This document shows positions 17,964-26,732 of a stretch of 32,133 bases of DNA, one piece after another. The stretch's first letter is position 1. Each line of letters opens with the position of its first letter. Position numbers and translations under genes: made by a program. This stretch comes from Alphaproteobacteria bacterium (GTDB lineage: Bacteria > Pseudomonadota > Alphaproteobacteria > GCA-2731375): the NCBI GenBank assembly GCA_030746635.1, contig JASLMH010000038.1, forward strand, positions 1 through 32,133. Reading direction: 5' to 3'. The notes below the pieces were generated by a model, which saw nothing but the letters and a program-made list of their open reading frames with translations, did not search any database and was not told the origin of the DNA.

Positions 17964-18096
17964 CTAGCGCGTGTCGCGTTTAGTTGGAGTCACCGAGCCA
18001 CCCGCTCCCCCGTCCCAACCACCCATGGAATGGTACCCATCGAGGGTGGTTGGGACGGGGGAGCGGGTGGCTGGGATCGCACGCGACATCCGCTAA
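17964..18096. repeat. Dispersed inverted-repeat element, copy 2
   Basis: Same 28-bp arms as copy 1 (17997-18024 and 18044-18071), 19-nt loop; CTAG at left end, CTAA at right end. Confidence 0.9.
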
Positions 18097-19196
18097 AACC
18101 TTACTGGCTGTCCCGGAAACAGCCTTTCGTTGCCGCGGACGACGACGATCTCGCCGGGCTTCAAGCCGTTCTGCACTACGAACCGGCCGCCGACCGCGTC
18201 ACCGATGGCGATCTTGCGGGGGCTGGCCTTGCCGTCCTTGACCACGAACACCATGTTGCCGCCGCGCCGGTTGAGGATGGCGTCCTTGTGTACCGATACC
18301 ACGTCGTGCGGGGCGCTGATCGGGATGTCGGCGGTGACGCTCTGGTTGGTGGCCAGGCGGCCCCGCAGCTTGCCCAGGTCGGCCGTGAAACGCACCGCCC
18401 TGGTCCGGGTCATCGGGTTTTCCTGCGGCACCACGGCCCGGACCTCGGCCTGGACGGTGGCGCCATTGATCTGCACCCGGATCGAGGCGCCGGGGCGCAG
18501 GCCGCCGATGCGCTCGGCCGGGACATCGGCCTCGACTTCCAGTTCGCTGTCGTCGACCAGCGTCACCACCGGTTGGCCGATGCCAAGGAAAGCACCCGCC
18601 TCGGTGTGGCGCTGGGTGACGACGCCGGGGAAGGGCGCGCGGATCTGGGCATATTCCAGGTCGATCTCGGCCAGGCGCAAATCGGCCCGGGCTCGCTTCA
18701 GGCGGGCCTTGGCCTCGGCCACCTGGCTGTTCAACATCGCCCCTTCCTGCCGCTTGTCGGCATACTGCGCCTGACGGAAGGCGGCCGATTTGTTCTTGCG
18801 CAGGCGTTCCAGGCGGCGCAGTTCCTGGTTCTTGATCACCAACTGGGTTTGACGCGAGGCCAGTTCGGCCTGACGCTCGCTGACGTCGGCGGCCTTGCGC
18901 TCGCGCTCCCAGCGCAGGCGTTCGCGCACCAGCACGGCCACCACCTGATCCTTGGCGACCCGGTCGCCGACCTCGACCCGCAACTCGCCCACCGGCCCCC
19001 CCACCCGGGCCGCCACGACGCCGAAGCGCCGCGCCACCAGGCGGCCGATCACCGGGAAGGTCTGCGAGACCACCTCGGTGCGGACCTCGTCGACGCCGAC
19101 CAGGGCGGCGTTCTGCGCCCGGACGCCGGAGGTTGGCACCACGACGAGCATCATCGCCGCCGCGCACGACAACAAAAAACTTCGCCGCCGCATCAT
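18093..19196 (-). CDS. RND periplasmic adaptor (membrane fusion protein)
   Basis: Signal-like MMRRRSFLLSCAAAMMLVVVPTSGVRAQ; FPVIGRLVARRFGVVAARVGGPVGELRVEVGDRVAKDQVVAVL; coiled-coil and beta-barrel regions. Start uncertain (track: 19262). Confidence 0.9.
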   Translation of the reverse strand: MMRRRSFLLSCAAAMMLVVVPTSGVRAQNAALVGVDEVRTEVVSQTFPVIGRLVARRFGVVAARVGGPVGELRVEVGDRVAKDQVVAVLVRERLRWERERKAADVSERQAELASRQTQLVIKNQELRRLERLRKNKSAAFRQAQYADKRQEGAMLNSQVAEAKARLKRARADLRLAEIDLEYAQIRAPFPGVVTQRHTEAGAFLGIGQPVVTLVDDSELEVEADVPAERIGGLRPGASIRVQINGATVQAEVRAVVPQENPMTRTRAVRFTADLGKLRGRLATNQSVTADIPISAPHDVVSVHKDAILNRRGGNMVFVVKDGKASPRKIAIGDAVGGRFVVQNGLKPGEIVVVRGNERLFPGQPVRF

Positions 19197-19294
19197 CGGA
19201 CCGGCGCTGCCGATATCATCAACATCATGCCGCAACGTGGCATCGCCTGCCGGCGGTTTCAAGCCATCTGATGACCCGAAGCGGCGGTGATGGG

Positions 19295-21136
19295 TCAGCC
19301 GATGCGATCGGCGGGGAAATGCAGGGTCGCCGTGGTGCCCTTGCCGGGCTCGCTTTCCAGGACCAGACGGCCACCGTGCAGGCCGGCGATGGCGTTGGTG
19401 ATGGCCAGGCCCAGACCCAGGCCGCCGTGGGGTCGGCTGGGGGTGTCGTCGAGTTGCGAGAAGGTGCGCCGAGCGTGGTCGAGTTCGCTTTTGGTCATGC
19501 CGATGCCGTTGTCGCGGACGTACAGCTCCAGGCCGCGCAGCGGTAGGCGGCGGGCGCCGAACTCGATCTCGCCGCCGGCGTCGGTGAACTTCACGGCATT
19601 GGTGACCAGGTTGTGCAGCATCTGCTTGACCTTCGGCATATCGCCGATCAGGGGCGGCAGGTCGGCCGGCAGGCTGTTGACGACGGCGATGCTCTTGATC
19701 GCCGCCCGTTGCGCCACCATCGTGATCGTGGCGTCGACGCAGGCGGCGATGTCGACCTCGCCCTCGGAGATCCGCAACTCGCCGCCTTCCGCCCGGGCCA
19801 TGTCCAGAATGTCGTTGATGATGGTCAGCAGATCATGGCCGGACTGGTTGATCGCGGTCAGAAAGGAATGACGCTCCGGCTCGGTCAGGCGTTCACTGTC
19901 GCCGCCGCCCAGCACGTCCGAGAAGCCGATGATGGCGTTCAACGGGGTGCGCAGTTCATGGCTGGCGTTGGCCAGGAACTGGGTTTTCGCCCGGTTGGCG
20001 ATTTCGGCTCCCTCCTTGGCCCGCAGCAACTCCCGCTCGGCCCCCTTGCGCTCGCTGATGTCGGCCATCGAGCCGGCGATGCGATAGGGGGTGGCGGTGG
20101 AATCGCGCAAGGCCAGGGCCCGGTCGCAGATCCAGCGGATTTCGCCGTCGCCGTGCCGCACCCGGTATTCCAGATCGAGGATGCGGCTGTTGCCGTCCAT
20201 GTGCTGCTGCCAGGCGGCGTCATAGCTCGGCCGGTCTTCGGCGTGGATGGCCGCCAGCCAGTCCTCGCGCCGAAAGTGGGCCGGATCGCCGTCGAAGCCG
20301 ATGATGGCGAGCACGCGGGGCGAGATGTAGAAGCTGCGGCTGCGCAGGTCCAAATCCCACAGGCCTTCGTTGGAGGCCTGTGAGACCAGGGTGTAGCGCT
20401 CCTGGGCGTCGCGCAGCTCGCGCTCCTTGGTCTTCAGTTTCGTGACGTCGCGAACGGCGGTCAGGGTGCCGCCGTCCTCGCAATGTTCGTCGACGATTTC
20501 GTATTCCAATCCGTCGATGGCGCGATGTTCCGGCATGTTGCCGATCCAGTGACGATTCCGGCGCTGCTGGAACCAGTCCGATGGGGCCGCCTGCGGTGCA
20601 TAGTCGGACTCGATCTCGGCGGCCAGCACGCTATCGAAGTGCACGCCGGGCCGCAGGCGATCATCGAGGCGGTCGAAAATCCGCCGGTAGGCGGCGTTGC
20701 AGAAAACCAGGTTGTCGTCACCATCCCAAAGCGCGACGCCGTCGGGCAGGCGGTCGAGCATGCCTTGATACAACCGAGGGCCGGCTGCGGCTTCACCGAT
20801 CGCTGCCGCGCCCGGTGGCGCGGTTCGCGCCCGCGTCCGGCCAGGCCGCAACGAGCGACGCACCGCCAGGGCCGAGGTCGCCGACAGCAGCAGGCCGGTG
20901 CCGCAGAACAGCAACAGCAGGGCGATCGGCACGGTCTCGCCGTGTATCGGCGGCGCGACCACGGCGGCCAGGCCGGTCAAGACGGCACCGAGGCCGAAGA
21001 CCAACAGCGTCACCCGCCTGACCACCGGCGCCGACGGGCCCGCCGGCGCTTCGGCGGCGGCCACCGTCGGCAAAGGCTTGGCGGCAACGGATCGACTTTC
21101 GTCCCCCCGATCACGCTGCGCCACCCAACTCGACAT
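19295..21136 (-). CDS. Membrane-anchored PAS sensor histidine kinase
   Basis: Two TM segments, two PAS regions, [24 protein letters not shown] (HisKA), DNGIGMT...[16 protein letters not shown] (HATPase). Confidence 0.92.
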   Translation of the reverse strand: MSSWVAQRDRGDESRSVAAKPLPTVAAAEAPAGPSAPVVRRVTLLVFGLGAVLTGLAAVVAPPIHGETVPIALLLLFCGTGLLLSATSALAVRRSLRPGRTRARTAPPGAAAIGEAAAGPRLYQGMLDRLPDGVALWDGDDNLVFCNAAYRRIFDRLDDRLRPGVHFDSVLAAEIESDYAPQAAPSDWFQQRRNRHWIGNMPEHRAIDGLEYEIVDEHCEDGGTLTAVRDVTKLKTKERELRDAQERYTLVSQASNEGLWDLDLRSRSFYISPRVLAIIGFDGDPAHFRREDWLAAIHAEDRPSYDAAWQQHMDGNSRILDLEYRVRHGDGEIRWICDRALALRDSTATPYRIAGSMADISERKGAERELLRAKEGAEIANRAKTQFLANASHELRTPLNAIIGFSDVLGGGDSERLTEPERHSFLTAINQSGHDLLTIINDILDMARAEGGELRISEGEVDIAACVDATITMVAQRAAIKSIAVVNSLPADLPPLIGDMPKVKQMLHNLVTNAVKFTDAGGEIEFGARRLPLRGLELYVRDNGIGMTKSELDHARRTFSQLDDTPSRPHGGLGLGLAITNAIAGLHGGRLVLESEPGKGTTATLHFPADRIG

Positions 21137-21263
21137 ACAAATGTCCTTCCGTGCGGGCGGCGTGTCGCCACGCCGCCCGAAATTCATTGCCCTCCAGCAC
21201 AAGTCTTTGCGATCGCGTCTATTTTTTTCAGAATAAGACGAACGAATTCCTAACAAACGTTAA

Positions 21264-21281
21264 CGCCGCCAAAAGGCGGCG
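21264..21281. terminator. Hairpin in the divergent HK/YedK intergenic region
   Basis: CGCCGCC-AAAA-GGCGGCG perfect stem; function unclear. Confidence 0.4.
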
Positions 21282-21304
21282 CGCCCGACGTGGTATCATC
21301 GGGG

Positions 21305-22006
21305 ATGTGTGGCCGCTACAGCCTAACCTCGCCGGAAGAGGCCATGCGCCGGCTGTTCGACATCCAGGCCGGCGATATCGGTCCGCCGCGGTACAACCTC
21401 GCGCCGTCGCAACTGGCGCCGGTGGCGCGCCGGGAAAGCGCCGACGGCCCGGTGCTGGCACGACTGATGCGCTGGGGCCTGGTGCCCGGCTGGGCCCGCG
21501 ACGAGAGCATCGGCCAGCGCCTGATCAACGCCCGCAGCGAGACCGCGGCCGAGAAACCGTCATTCCGCGCCGCCTTTCGGCAACGCCGTTGTCTGGTGCC
21601 GGCCGACGGCTTCTACGAATGGCGCAATCTCGGCAGCCGCAAGCAGCCGTACTGGATCTCCCGCCCGGAGGGCGAGCCGTTCGCCATGGCCGGATTGTGG
21701 GAAAGCTGGCGGCGCGACGACGGCCCCGAACTCTTGACCTTCACCATCCTGACCACCGAGGCGACGGAGGATCTGCGCCCGATACACCACCGCATGCCGG
21801 TGATCCTGCCGCCCGAGGCGCACGCGGCATGGCTCGATCAGGCGGAGACGCCGTCGGCGGAGCTGTTCGTGTCCGGGCGGGCGCCGGAATTGCGGCCAAG
21901 GGCGGTTTCGACCCACGTCAACCGGCCGGCCAACGATGACGCCGAGTGCCTGCGTCCCCTGGACGGCGAGGCGCCGGTGGCCGGTACCCAGCCACGATTG
22001 CTATGA
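21305..22006 (+). CDS. yedK: SOS response-associated peptidase (HMCES/YedK family)
   Basis: MCGRYSLTSPEEAMRRLF with catalytic Cys2; NARSETAAEKPSFRAAFRQRRCLVPADGFYEW; IHHRMPVIL. Confidence 0.95.
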   Translation: MCGRYSLTSPEEAMRRLFDIQAGDIGPPRYNLAPSQLAPVARRESADGPVLARLMRWGLVPGWARDESIGQRLINARSETAAEKPSFRAAFRQRRCLVPADGFYEWRNLGSRKQPYWISRPEGEPFAMAGLWESWRRDDGPELLTFTILTTEATEDLRPIHHRMPVILPPEAHAAWLDQAETPSAELFVSGRAPELRPRAVSTHVNRPANDDAECLRPLDGEAPVAGTQPRLL

Positions 22007-23197
22007 CGGTGCCGGCGGTTTCCGCTCGACCAGCCCCAGCAGCAGTGCCAGGCAGAGGCCCAGGCCGCCGCAGGCGAGGATCAGGCCATGGCTGTCCGAC
22101 CACGCCCCGGCTGGGCCGATCGCCAGGGCCATGGCCGGCGGCCCGATCAGGCTGCCGATGTTGGCGCTCTGCACCACCACGCCGTTGAAGCTGCCCAGCA
22201 TGCCCGGGCTCGGCGCGTGGGCGGCGGCGGCCGCCAGCACCGAGCCGGGTAGCAAACCGCCGCAGAAGTTGAACAGGAAGGCCAGGGGCAGCTTCCACTC
22301 GACGGCCACCGCCTCGGCGAAGATGCCGGTGGCGCAGGCCATCATCAGCACGAAAGCCGAGCCGATCAGCAGCCAGCGCCGGGCACCGCGGTGCAGCAAC
22401 AGGGCGGTCAGCAGGCCGCCCACGGCATTGCCGGCGACCACCAGGGCGGTGGCCGGGCCGGCCTGGCCCGGGCTCAGCCCCAGCACCTCGACCAGATAGC
22501 TGGGCAGCCAGGCGGTCACGGCGAAAAACTGAATGGCGTAAAGGGTGAAACAGCCGCCCAACAGCAATGGCGCCGGGCGCGTCAGGGCCGTCAGCAGATC
22601 GCGCAGGCGCAGGCCGGTCCCGGCCATCGGCACGGCCGGCCAGCGCCGGGGCGCCGTCAGGTACCCCGCCGGCAACAGGCAAACCGCCGCCAGGGCCGCC
22701 GCCGCCAGCCAGACGCCGCGCCAGCCGGCCCCATCGGCGATCCATGGCGCCGTCAGCATCGCCAGGGCGATGCCCGCCGGCATATAGGTGCCCCAGGCGC
22801 CCAACGCGAAATCCCGATGCCGCGGCGCCGTGGCGGCGGCGATCAGCCGGGGCGCCGAGACCACGCAGGCCAGGAAGGCGACGCTTTCCAGTATGCGCGC
22901 GCCCAGCAGCCAGCCGGCGCTCGTCGCCAGGGCGCCGACCACGCCGGTCACCGCCAGGCCCGCCAGACCGGCCAGCAGCACCCGGCGGGCGCCCAGGCGG
23001 TCGGTCAGGGCGCCGCCGGCGATGCCGAAGATCGCGCCGGTGAGGTTGAACAACGAGGCCAGCCAGCCGGCACCGACCAGCGACAGCGCCATTTCCGCGC
23101 GCAGCAGATTGATCAAGGGCGGCACCTTGCCGACCTGGACGCCGGCGACGATGCCGGCGCCGATGGCCAGGATGACGATGCCCCAACGCGTTTTCAT
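22001..23197 (-). CDS. MFS transporter
   Basis: MKTRWGIVILAIGAGIVAGVQVGKVPPLINLLRAEM...GALTDRLGARRVLLAG; 12-TM hydrophobicity. Alternative start 23215. Confidence 0.9.
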   Translation of the reverse strand: MKTRWGIVILAIGAGIVAGVQVGKVPPLINLLRAEMALSLVGAGWLASLFNLTGAIFGIAGGALTDRLGARRVLLAGLAGLAVTGVVGALATSAGWLLGARILESVAFLACVVSAPRLIAAATAPRHRDFALGAWGTYMPAGIALAMLTAPWIADGAGWRGVWLAAAALAAVCLLPAGYLTAPRRWPAVPMAGTGLRLRDLLTALTRPAPLLLGGCFTLYAIQFFAVTAWLPSYLVEVLGLSPGQAGPATALVVAGNAVGGLLTALLLHRGARRWLLIGSAFVLMMACATGIFAEAVAVEWKLPLAFLFNFCGGLLPGSVLAAAAAHAPSPGMLGSFNGVVVQSANIGSLIGPPAMALAIGPAGAWSDSHGLILACGGLGLCLALLLGLVERKPPAPS

Positions 23198-23303
23198 ACT
23201 TTGAACCAAATGCACCAGGACGCCTTTCGACCCGGCCGAGCCGATGAATTAACGGGAAACCGTGGGTGGTGGCCAGCCCGTTTTCCCACCTACAATGCGT
23301 GCC

Positions 23304-24164
23304 ATGACGGTGGATTATTCGATCTGGAGCTTCGCCTACACCCATTCGGCCCTGCCGCACGACTTCTTCGGCGGCACCATCCAGCACAGCAACCAGGGTA
23401 TCGCGCAGGTGCCGATGGTCTATTCGGCGCTGTTGGGCGGGCCAACGGGGGAGCCGCCGCGGCCGATCGTCATCGACACCGGGATGACCGGCGAATGGTC
23501 CTCGGCTGGCGTGCAGTACCGGAATGTCGAAACGCCGGCGCAGGTTCTGGCCAAGGTCGGGCTGGCGCCGGAGGCGGTGGAGACGGTGATCCTGACCCAT
23601 CTGCACTTCGACCACGCCGGCAACATGCGGGCCTTCCCCAACGCCCGGTTCTATCTCCAGCGCCTGGAATACGAAGGCTGGCGCGAGCAATTGCGGATCA
23701 ACCTGGAGCATGCCGGCTTCGACGCCGGCTGGCGTCTGGGTTCGCTGCGGCCGGACGATATCGGCGTCCTCGAAGGCCTGATCGCCGAGGGGCGGGTGGA
23801 GATCCTCGACGGCGATCGGGAGATCGCCCCTGGCGTCACTTGCCGCCTGGCCGCCCGCACCCACACCTTCGGTTCGCAATGGGTCGAGGTGCACACACAA
23901 GCCGGGCCCTACGTCATCGCCGGCGATTGTGTCTATTGGTACTGCAATGTCGAGGACATGTGGCCGCCCGGCTTCGTCCAGGGCGACAGCTGGAAGGTGC
24001 TGGATTGCTATCGCGCCATCCTCGATGTGGTCGGCGGCGAAGTGGACCGCATTGTGCCCGGCCACGACCCGGAGCTGTTCACCCGACACCCGAGTTGGGT
24101 CGCCGGTCTGAACGAAATGGCGGAGATCAACGTCGCCGCCGCCATCGGTTCGAAACGGCCGTGA
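23304..24164 (+). CDS. MBL-fold hydrolase, N-acyl homoserine lactonase-like
   Basis: TVILTHLHFDHAGNMRAFPNARFYLQRLEYEGW (HxHxDH); VIAGDCVYWY; VPGHDPELF. Alternative start 23295. Confidence 0.87.
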   Translation: MTVDYSIWSFAYTHSALPHDFFGGTIQHSNQGIAQVPMVYSALLGGPTGEPPRPIVIDTGMTGEWSSAGVQYRNVETPAQVLAKVGLAPEAVETVILTHLHFDHAGNMRAFPNARFYLQRLEYEGWREQLRINLEHAGFDAGWRLGSLRPDDIGVLEGLIAEGRVEILDGDREIAPGVTCRLAARTHTFGSQWVEVHTQAGPYVIAGDCVYWYCNVEDMWPPGFVQGDSWKVLDCYRAILDVVGGEVDRIVPGHDPELFTRHPSWVAGLNEMAEINVAAAIGSKRP

Positions 24165-24180
24165 CGGGGAGCGCCTGAAC

Positions 24181-24801
24181 ATGGCCATGCGGCGGACATA
24201 CCAATTGGGCCCTTCGGGTGGCGCCGCGGTCGAACTGGCGCCGGGTCAGCGCCTGCGGGTGATCGATACCTTGGGCGGCCAGGTCGTCGACATGGCGGTC
24301 TTCAACCTCGACAACCCGCGGGAAAAGCTGTCGACCTCCTATTCGCGATCCCGTTGGGATCCGGCCATCGAGGGCAGTTTCCATCCGCGCGATCGGCTGA
24401 GCGTGGGTGACTACCTGATGTCGACCCTGAACCGCGAGATGCTGCGCATCACCGCCGACACCCCGGCCGTCAAGGGCATGCACGACGTGCACGGCCGCAT
24501 GTGCAACCGCCGCCTCTATCGTTCCCTGGGCCGGGAAGAGCAGGACGGCTGTCACGAGATCATCACAGCCGCCGTGGCCGACTACGGCCTGCTGGCGGAA
24601 GACATACCGGACACCATGGACCTGTTCATGAATTACCATCACGATTGTACGAATGGCTGGTGGGTGATCGAGGACGGCGTCTCTGGGGCCGGCGACTACA
24701 TCGAATTCGAGGCCGTGATGAATTGCCTGGTGGCGCTGTCGAACTGTCCCTTCTTCGACGGCACCGCGATCGAGGCACAGGTTTTGGAAGCCGTCGCCTG
24801 A
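24181..24801 (+). CDS. Urea carboxylase-associated / DUF1989 family protein
   Basis: VIDTLGGQVVDMAVFNLDNPREKLSTSYSRS...GMHDVHGRMCNRRLY...DLFMNYHHDCTNGWWVI. Confidence 0.85.
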   Translation: MAMRRTYQLGPSGGAAVELAPGQRLRVIDTLGGQVVDMAVFNLDNPREKLSTSYSRSRWDPAIEGSFHPRDRLSVGDYLMSTLNREMLRITADTPAVKGMHDVHGRMCNRRLYRSLGREEQDGCHEIITAAVADYGLLAEDIPDTMDLFMNYHHDCTNGWWVIEDGVSGAGDYIEFEAVMNCLVALSNCPFFDGTAIEAQVLEAVA

Positions 24802-24843
24802 GGGACGAGAACCGGGGGTTGGGCCCGACCTGATAGGAACGTC

Positions 24844-25791
24844 ATGAGCCGCACGCACAAACTCGATGCCGACACCGTCCACTATGCCTGGGACAACGCC
24901 ATCGCCCCGCGCCTGACCATCGACGCCGGCGATAGCGTGATCTTCCAGACCAGGGACGCCGCCGACGGCTACTACAGCCAGGATTCGACCGCTGCCGACG
25001 TGGCCAGCCGGGGGCCGTTCACCGGCCATCCCCTGACCGGCCCGGTCCATGTGCGCGACGCCGCACCTGGCGACGTGCTGGTGGTCGGCGTGCTGGACAT
25101 GCAATTGGCATCGCCGTTCGGCTGGACGGCGGTGCGGCCGGGCCGGGGCCTGCTGCCGGAGGCGGAGGTGCCGGGCAGCTATCTGCAAATCTGGGACCTC
25201 TCGGACGGCCGGCTGGGCCGCATGCGCCAGCGCCATGACATCGCCGTGCCGCTGGCGCCGTTCCCCGGCATCATGGGCACCGCCCTGGCCGAGCCCGGCG
25301 CCCATTCGACCATGCCGCCGCGCCAGAACGGCGGCAACATGGACAACAAGCACCTGACCGTGGGCGCGACGCTGTACCTGCCGGTGCTGGTCGAAGGGGC
25401 GCTGTTCTCCACCGGCGATGCCCATGCCGCCCAGGGCGACGGCGAGGTCTGCGTGACGGCGGTGGAAACCTGGTCGGAACTGACCCTCAAGTTCGACCTA
25501 TTGCAGGGCAAGGATTTCGCCGAACCGCGCCTGCGTACGGCTGGGCCGCTGTGCCAGGGCACCAATCTGGGCCCCTATTTCGCCACTACCGCCCAGGGCC
25601 CCGACCTCTACGCCTCGGCCCAGCAGGCGACCCGTTACATGATCGAGCACCTGATGACGGAACGGGGCCTGAGCTGGTTCGAGGCCTATGCCCTGTGCTC
25701 GGTGGCGGTGGATTTGAAGATCTCCGAGATCGTCGACGTGCCGAACTGGCTGGTCTCGGCCTTCCTGCCGGAGTGTGTTTTCGTCGAGTGA
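24844..25791 (+). CDS. Acetamidase/formamidase family protein
   Basis: HYAWDNAIAPRLTIDAGDSVIFQTRDAADGYYSQDS...GPVHVRDAAPGDVLVVGVLD...NGGNMDNKHLTVGATLYLPVLVEGALFSTGDAHAAQGDGEVC. Confidence 0.93.
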   Translation: MSRTHKLDADTVHYAWDNAIAPRLTIDAGDSVIFQTRDAADGYYSQDSTAADVASRGPFTGHPLTGPVHVRDAAPGDVLVVGVLDMQLASPFGWTAVRPGRGLLPEAEVPGSYLQIWDLSDGRLGRMRQRHDIAVPLAPFPGIMGTALAEPGAHSTMPPRQNGGNMDNKHLTVGATLYLPVLVEGALFSTGDAHAAQGDGEVCVTAVETWSELTLKFDLLQGKDFAEPRLRTAGPLCQGTNLGPYFATTAQGPDLYASAQQATRYMIEHLMTERGLSWFEAYALCSVAVDLKISEIVDVPNWLVSAFLPECVFVE

Positions 25792-25824
25792 GGCTGGATG
25801 AGCAACAGAGCGGACCTATGGCCG

Positions 25825-25931
25825 TGCTTCGAGACGGGCGCTCCGCGCCCTCCTCAGCACGAGGGCAACGGGTTGAAAATAACAAGCGCGTCCTCACCCT
25901 GAGGAGCGCCGCAGGCGCGTCTCGAAGGGTG
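25825..25931. repeat. Extragenic palindromic (REP/BIME-like) inverted pair
   Basis: CTTCGAGACGGGCGCTCCGCGCCCTCCTCAG on + and imperfect inverse CTGAGGAGCGCCGCAGGCGCGTCTCGAAG at ~25898-25926; each arm carries its own internal GC hairpin. Confidence 0.75.
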
Positions 25932-25994
25932 AAGGGGGCAGGCGATGTTCCTGGCATCATGGAATGCGAAGCCGAAGGGCGGTAGACTCACGCC

Positions 25995-26192
25995 ATGGCC
26001 TTCATCCTGCGCAGCCTCGTGCGCTACGCCGCGCGACGCATCGCCGCCGATCCCCGAGCCCGGGAAGCGGCGGCCAAGACCCTGCGCACCGCCACCGACG
26101 AGGCTAAGAAGATCGCCGCCTCCGACGACCGCGCCCGCGCCGCCGGCCGCGCCGTCCGCAAGGCCATGGACAAGCTGCAGGGCGAGCCTTGA
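25995..26192 (+). CDS. Small conserved hypothetical protein
   Basis: 65 aa basic, Ala-rich helical: MAFILRSLVRYAARRIAADPRAREAAAKTLRTATDEAKKI... Confidence 0.55.
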   Translation: MAFILRSLVRYAARRIAADPRAREAAAKTLRTATDEAKKIAASDDRARAAGRAVRKAMDKLQGEP

Positions 26193-26236
26193 GGGGCCGG
26201 GAACCCGTGCAACGCTTGGCATGGTGAACTGAACGG

Positions 26237-26677
26237 ATGGATCCCGAACAAATCCTGCGCCAGAAACTGCGCAAGATCGAGGCGCTGTTCGCCGGCGGTG
26301 CCACGGCCGGCGAGCAGGCGGCGGCCGGTGCCGCCGCCGGGCGTATCCGGGCTCGGCTTAGGGAAGTCCGGGACCGGGAAAAACCCGTCGAGGTGAGGTT
26401 CAGTCTGCCTGATCCCTGGTCGCGCCAACTGTTCCTCGCCCTCTGCCGCCGTTACGGCATCCAGCCCTACCGCTACCCCAGAATGCGGCGGCAAAGCGTC
26501 GTGGTCAGCGCGCCGCAGTCGTTCATCGACGAGGTGCTGTGGCCGGAATTCGAACAGATCAACGGCGCCCTGGTCGACTACCTCGCCGAAGCCACGGACA
26601 AGGTCATCCGGGAAGAGGTCCACGGCACGACCGAGGATGCCGAGGTGGTCGCCGAGCCGCCGCGACTCGGTTCATGA
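26237..26677 (+). CDS. Hypothetical protein with DUF2786-like N-terminal segment
   Basis: ILRQKLRKIEALFAGGATAGEQAAAGAAAGRIRARL resembles KIxxLLALAxxxxxxEAxAAxxxA. Confidence 0.65.
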   Translation: MDPEQILRQKLRKIEALFAGGATAGEQAAAGAAAGRIRARLREVRDREKPVEVRFSLPDPWSRQLFLALCRRYGIQPYRYPRMRRQSVVVSAPQSFIDEVLWPEFEQINGALVDYLAEATDKVIREEVHGTTEDAEVVAEPPRLGS

Positions 26678-26732
26678 CCGGGGTGCGGTCACGGTGCGCG
26701 TTCACCCCGAATGAAATAGCCCCCGAGGCCGG

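Noticed and set aside
16629-19271. 880-aa plus-strand ORF across the RND/adaptor genes
   Set aside because: Antisense shadow of two clear genes, also reading through the repeat element; His/Asp/Gly-rich low-information sequence.
22001-22006. Six-base convergent overlap of yedK and MFS stop codons
   Set aside because: Seen (CTATGA) but common in compact genomes; not notable.
21918-24188. 756-aa minus and 595-aa plus ORFs over MFS/MBL genes
   Set aside because: Shadow frames of the well-supported MFS transporter and MBL hydrolase.
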